Both the position numbers and the translations under genes were made by a program. The notes beneath the pieces are model-generated. The model was not told the origin of the DNA. It saw only the letters and a list, made by a program, of their open reading frames with translations, and ran no database searches. Shown in pieces: positions 60,417 to 64,000 of a stretch of DNA of 64,000 nt. This DNA is from J054 sp963850255 (lineage in GTDB: Bacteria; Pseudomonadota; Gammaproteobacteria; Steroidobacterales; GCA-2729495): contig CAWKLL010000021.1 in assembly GCA_963850255.1 (NCBI GenBank), positions 1-64,000 of the forward strand, in the 5' to 3' direction. Numbering within the stretch: position 1 is the first letter of the stretch; each line of letters begins with the position of its first letter.

Positions 60417-61921
60417 GCATCGGCTTGTTGAGCGTGCTCATCTGGTTGCCGATCTTTGGTGGTCTGCTGTTGGTATTCCTCGGTGAGCGTATTGGCCAGG
60501 CCGGTCGCTGGTTAGCGCTGGCAGTTTCGCTGCTGACTTTTGTGCTTAGCTTGCCGCTATATATGGGCTTTGAGCTGGGTACGGCGGACATGCAGTTCGT
60601 CGAGCGCTGGCCATGGATTGAGACGTTTCGGGTTGAGTATTTTCTCGGTATCGACGGCTTCAGCATGCCGCTGATTCTGCTGACGACCTTCCTGACGCCT
60701 ATTGTGGTGCTCGCCGGCTGGGAAGTGATCAAGGTTAAACCGGCACAGTACTTTGCTGCCTTCCTGATCCTCGAAGGCTTGATGATCGGCGTGTTTTCGG
60801 CGCTGGACGGACTGCTGTTCTACGTCTTCTGGGAAGCCATGCTGGTGCCGATGTTCGTCATTATCGGTATCTGGGGCGGCGAAAGGCGCGTTTACGCGAC
60901 GATAAAGTTTTTCCTGTACACCTTTCTCGGCTCGGTGTTTATGCTCATCGCGCTGATCTATCTGTATCTGCAAACGGGCACCTACAACATACTGGACTTT
61001 CATCGCGTGCCCTTGTCCATGGCCGAGCAGATCCCGATTTTCCTGGCGTTTCTGTTTGCCTTTGCGGTGAAAGTTCCCATGTGGCCGGTACATACCTGGT
61101 TGCCTGACGCGCACGTGGAAGCACCCACCGGCGGTTCGGTGATCCTGGCTGCGGTGTTGCTGAAAATGGGCGGCTACGGTTTCGTGCGCTTTAGTCTGCC
61201 GATCACCCCGGATGCCAGCGATAGCTTGTCGCTGATGATGATTGCCTTATCCCTGGTGGCAGTGGTTTACATCGGCCTGGTAGCGCTGGTGCAGCAGGAC
61301 ATCAAGAAACTGATTGCCTATTCGTCCATCGCGCATATGGGTTTTGTCACCCTTGGACTGTTTATTGCCTGGGCAATATTCGGCCGTAGCGGTGATGTAT
61401 CCGGCATCGGACTGGGTATCACCGGCGCCATGGTGCAGATGATTTCCCACGGTTTTGTTTCCGGTGCCATGTTCCTGTGTGTCGGCGTGATGTATGACCG
61501 CATGCATACCCGCGACATCAATGCCTATGGCGGCGTTGCCAACACCATGCCGAAATTCGCGGCGTTTATGGTGCTATTTGCCATGGCCAACGCCGGCCTC
61601 CCGGGGACCTCGGGTTTTGTCGGCGAGTTTCTGGTCATCCTGGCCAGTTTTCAGGCCAATTTCTGGTACGCGGTGCTGGCAGGTACCACACTGGTATTGG
61701 GTGCCGCTTATACCCTGTGGATGGTCAAGCGCGTGATATTCGGTGCCGTTGCCAATGATGGCGTGGCCGCGCTGCAGGATCTCACGCCACGCGAATTTGC
61801 GATTCTCGCCCTGGTTGCCGTCTTCGTCCTGGGTCTGGGCGTGTGGCCCGAACCGCTGGTAGAAGTCATGTCAGCGTCCGTTGACCAACTGGTCGTCCAA
61901 ATATTGGAGTCCAAGCTATGA
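60413..61921 (+). CDS. nuoM: NADH-quinone oxidoreductase subunit M
   Basis: 502 residues, about fourteen membrane helices. The proton-channel Glu is in LFYVFWEAMLVPMFVIIGIWGG and the Lys in FAFAVKVPMWPVHTWLPDAHVEAPTGGSVILA. The second broken helix and its Lys lie in QQDIKKLIAYSSIAHMGF. Confidence 0.97.
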   Translation: MSIGLLSVLIWLPIFGGLLLVFLGERIGQAGRWLALAVSLLTFVLSLPLYMGFELGTADMQFVERWPWIETFRVEYFLGIDGFSMPLILLTTFLTPIVVLAGWEVIKVKPAQYFAAFLILEGLMIGVFSALDGLLFYVFWEAMLVPMFVIIGIWGGERRVYATIKFFLYTFLGSVFMLIALIYLYLQTGTYNILDFHRVPLSMAEQIPIFLAFLFAFAVKVPMWPVHTWLPDAHVEAPTGGSVILAAVLLKMGGYGFVRFSLPITPDASDSLSLMMIALSLVAVVYIGLVALVQQDIKKLIAYSSIAHMGFVTLGLFIAWAIFGRSGDVSGIGLGITGAMVQMISHGFVSGAMFLCVGVMYDRMHTRDINAYGGVANTMPKFAAFMVLFAMANAGLPGTSGFVGEFLVILASFQANFWYAVLAGTTLVLGAAYTLWMVKRVIFGAVANDGVAALQDLTPREFAILALVAVFVLGLGVWPEPLVEVMSASVDQLVVQILESKL

Positions 61922-61970
61922 GCGGCGGCGTGCTAAACCTGCAAAGCCCTGGCGCCAGGGAGGCTACGGC

Positions 61971-63407
61971 ATGGATTTCCTGAGCCTGGATTTTGCGCCG
62001 GCGCTGCCCGAGATCGTGCTGGCTATCGGCATTTGCGTGCTGTTGCTGGCTGATCTCTGGATACCCGATCGTTTGCGCGACCTGAGTTACCTGTTAACCC
62101 TGATTATTCTGGGCGCCACGGCCTGGGCCGTAGGCGAGTCGGCGTCCCTGGGCCGGGCGGTATTGTTCGACGGCAGCTACATCTCTGACGGACTGGCGCA
62201 TTTTCTGAAGCTTTTCAGTCTTGCGGTGGTTGCCACGGTGTTCCTCTATTCCCGCGCGTACTTGCGCGACCGCGGTCTGCAAAAAGGCGAGTACTACCTG
62301 CTCGGGCTGTTTGCCGTTCTTGGCATCCAGGTGATGGTTTCCGCCTATAGCATGCTGACCATGTACCTGGGCCTCGAGATGTTGTCATTGTCTCTATACG
62401 CCATGGTCGCTTTCGATCGCGAATCTCCGGTGGCTGCGGAAGCCGCGATGAAGTACTTCGTGCTCGGTGCTATCGCGTCCGGCTGCCTGCTCTACGGTAT
62501 ATCCATCATCTACGGCGTAACGGGTAGCATCTATCTGCCGGCAGTGTCCGGCGCGTTGCTGCAATCTGAAGGTCCGAACGTTGCCGCGCTGGTCGGCCTG
62601 GCGTTCATCGTGGTCGGTGTGGCTTTCAAATTTGGTGCGGTGCCATTTCACATGTGGCTGCCGGATGTCTATGAAGGTGCGCCCACCAGCGTCACGCTGT
62701 TTATCGGCACCGTGCCGAAAGTGGCCGCCTTCGTTTTGACCTTACGCGTGGTCGTAGATGGGCTGGCGCCACTGGCCGATGGCTGGGAGACCATTATTGG
62801 TGTGCTGGCCATCGTATCGCTGGCAATCGGCAACGTGGTGGCCATTGCCCAGACGAATATCAAACGCCTGTTGGGTTACTCGACGATTGCCCACGTTGGC
62901 TTTATTTTGCTGGGTTTTGCCGCCGGCAATCGCGACGGCCTCGAAGCAGCCCTTTATTACATGGTTATCTACGTGATCATGGCGGCAGGCGCCTTCGGAA
63001 TGGTCATTCTGCTCGGCCGGAACGGGCATGAAGCCGACCAGATAGATGACCTGCGCGGCCTCAATCAACGCAGTCCGTGGTTTGCCGGAATTATGCTGTT
63101 GCTGATGATCAGCATGATTGGCATTCCGCCGCTGGCAGGGTTCTATGCCAAATGGTGGGTTATTTCTGCCTTGCTGGATGCCGGAAAGCTATGGTTTGCC
63201 GTGGCTGGACTGACATTTTCGGTGATTGGCGCCTTTTACTATCTGCGCATTATCAAGCTGATGTACTTCGATGCGCCGGGCGAAGAGCAGGCCATGCGGC
63301 CAGGCCAGGATCTGCGCCTGGTGCTGAGTGTGAATGGTTTGCTGGTGCTGTTTCTGGGTCTATTCCCGGACTACCTGATCGCGCTTTGCGCGAGGGTCCT
63401 TGGCTAG
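61971..63407 (+). CDS. nuoN: NADH-quinone oxidoreductase subunit N
   Basis: 478 residues from the ATG at 61971, which has a GGGAGG site; the frame is open upstream but overlaps nuoM without similarity. Antiporter-like fold with MLTMYLGLEMLSLSLYAMVAF, VAFKFGAVPFHMWLPDVYEGAPT and NIKRLLGYSTIAHVGF. It is the last gene of the complex I operon. Confidence 0.96.
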   Translation: MDFLSLDFAPALPEIVLAIGICVLLLADLWIPDRLRDLSYLLTLIILGATAWAVGESASLGRAVLFDGSYISDGLAHFLKLFSLAVVATVFLYSRAYLRDRGLQKGEYYLLGLFAVLGIQVMVSAYSMLTMYLGLEMLSLSLYAMVAFDRESPVAAEAAMKYFVLGAIASGCLLYGISIIYGVTGSIYLPAVSGALLQSEGPNVAALVGLAFIVVGVAFKFGAVPFHMWLPDVYEGAPTSVTLFIGTVPKVAAFVLTLRVVVDGLAPLADGWETIIGVLAIVSLAIGNVVAIAQTNIKRLLGYSTIAHVGFILLGFAAGNRDGLEAALYYMVIYVIMAAGAFGMVILLGRNGHEADQIDDLRGLNQRSPWFAGIMLLLMISMIGIPPLAGFYAKWWVISALLDAGKLWFAVAGLTFSVIGAFYYLRIIKLMYFDAPGEEQAMRPGQDLRLVLSVNGLLVLFLGLFPDYLIALCARVLG

Positions 63408-63520
63408 ACGCTTCAGCAGCCCTTAATCCCGCCTTTCTGGAGCGCCCTGGTCCGTTCAGGCCAGGATCCTGCCTAGTTGCGGTAACCCCGTTTAATCCGT
63501 TAATATTCGCGCCGCGCGGG

Positions 63521-63597
63521 TGCGGGGTGGAGCAGTCTGGCAGCTCGTCGGGCTCATAACCCGAAGGTCGCAGGTTCGAATCCTGCCCCCGCTACCA
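63521..63597 (+). tRNA. Initiator tRNA-fMet (CAT)
   Basis: A 77-nt tRNA with CCA encoded. The three G-C pairs of the anticodon stem (TCGGGCTCATAACCCGA) and an unpaired first position against position 72 (T opposite T) are hallmarks of the initiator tRNA. The location between nuoN and rimP is conserved. Confidence 0.95.
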
Positions 63598-63610
63598 AGC
63601 TTTGGTAGAG

Positions 63611-63638
63611 ATAGCCCCGCATGGGGCTATTTCTTTTT
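63611..63638 (+). terminator. Terminator after tRNA-fMet
   Basis: ATAGCCCC-GCAT-GGGGCTAT is a perfect eight-base-pair stem followed by TTCTTTTT. Confidence 0.85.
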
Positions 63639-63743
63639 GCGCAGGACCCCGATCCGGCTGCATTGCAGCGGGCCAGGGTCAGCAGAGTGACGCAGAGGGT
63701 GGGCCATTGGCCCATTTTTTGTTTCCCTGCAGGAGAATTGCGG

Positions 63744-64000
63744 TTGAGCGCGACACATGAGCAGGTGTTGGCCATGCTGGAGCCGGCGATAGCGGCGCTG
63801 GGATTTGAGCTGGTTGAGCTCGAGCTTCGCATCGGCCGGGGCCATGGGCTGGTGAGACTGTTTATCGATGCCGAAGACGGCGTCACGGTGGACGATTGCG
63901 CCAAGGTGAGTCGACAGGTTTCGGGCTTGCTGGATGTAGAAGATCCTATACGCGGCGACTACAACCTGGAGGTTTCGTCACCGGGGCTGGATCGCAAGCT
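63744..64000 (+). CDS. rimP: Ribosome maturation factor RimP (5' part)
   Basis: The gene runs off the right edge. The start is taken as TTG at 63744 with AGGAGA nine bases upstream; an in-frame TTG at 63738 is too close to it. The visible 85 codons match RimP: EPAIAALGFELVELEL, RLFIDAEDGVTVDDCAKVSRQV and the conserved YNLEVSSPGLDRK. RimP is needed for 30S assembly and usually heads the rimP-nusA-infB operon, expected beyond the edge. Confidence 0.92.
   Translation, partial: MSATHEQVLAMLEPAIAALGFELVELELRIGRGHGLVRLFIDAEDGVTVDDCAKVSRQVSGLLDVEDPIRGDYNLEVSSPGLDRK

Noticed and set aside
1..64000. CRISPR arrays, rRNA operons or prophage modules
   Set aside because: I saw no regularly spaced repeats, no rRNA sequence and no phage structural, integrase or lysis genes anywhere in the window.

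Overview
The window reads as a chromosomal segment of a Gammaproteobacterium, probably from an uncultured lineage. From about 25.4 kb to the right edge the order smpB, ratA-ratB, bamE, fur, recN, nadK, hrcA-grpE-dnaK-dnaJ, dapB, carAB, greA, yhbY, rlmE, ftsH, folP, glmM, tpiA, secG, tRNA-Leu, nuoA-N, tRNA-fMet, rimP is the conserved gammaproteobacterial housekeeping arrangement. nuoC and nuoD are separate genes, which argues against Enterobacteriaceae and Pseudomonas. The tmRNA tag is ANDDNYALAA. I cannot name a genus.

The left 24 kb is accessory in character. It opens inside an N-type ATPase operon (end of atpQ, then atpR, atpB, atpE, atpF, atpA, atpG), a rotary cation-pumping ATPase family known for lateral transfer. 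Next come a fragment of a second tmRNA gene, a small inverted-repeat element abutting it, a Tat-exported protein resembling DUF1838, and debris of two toxin-antitoxin genes. A single reading frame of about 3,870 codons follows, encoding a giant secreted envelope protein with DUF11-like repeats, an OmpA-like domain and a C-terminal beta-barrel-like region. Then there is a heavily frameshifted P-type cation ATPase on the minus strand, an unrecognised periplasmic protein built of two similar halves, and a two-haem c-type cytochrome-like protein. The intact ssrA gene (minus strand) closes this part. A 20-bp copy of its 3' end lies 181 bp beyond its terminus, so ssrA is a candidate island integration site. 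A VPLPA/PEP-CTERM-type exported protein sits between ssrA and its partner gene smpB.

The right 39 kb is compact. Protein quality control is represented by trans-translation (ssrA, smpB), the HrcA-GrpE-DnaK-DnaJ module and FtsH. Biosynthesis is covered by dapB, carAB, folP, glmM and tpiA. RNA functions are greA, yhbY, rlmE and rimP. A 14-gene respiratory complex I operon fills 49.1-63.4 kb between two tRNA genes.

Single-base reading-frame breaks occur in atpB, atpF, the atpA 5' end, the P-type ATPase, a sodium:solute symporter, dnaJ and carA. Two of these (dnaJ, at a run of six A, and carA) are in normally indispensable genes, so at least part of the frameshift load probably reflects sequence errors rather than gene decay. 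Calls of pseudogenes here should be read with that in mind.
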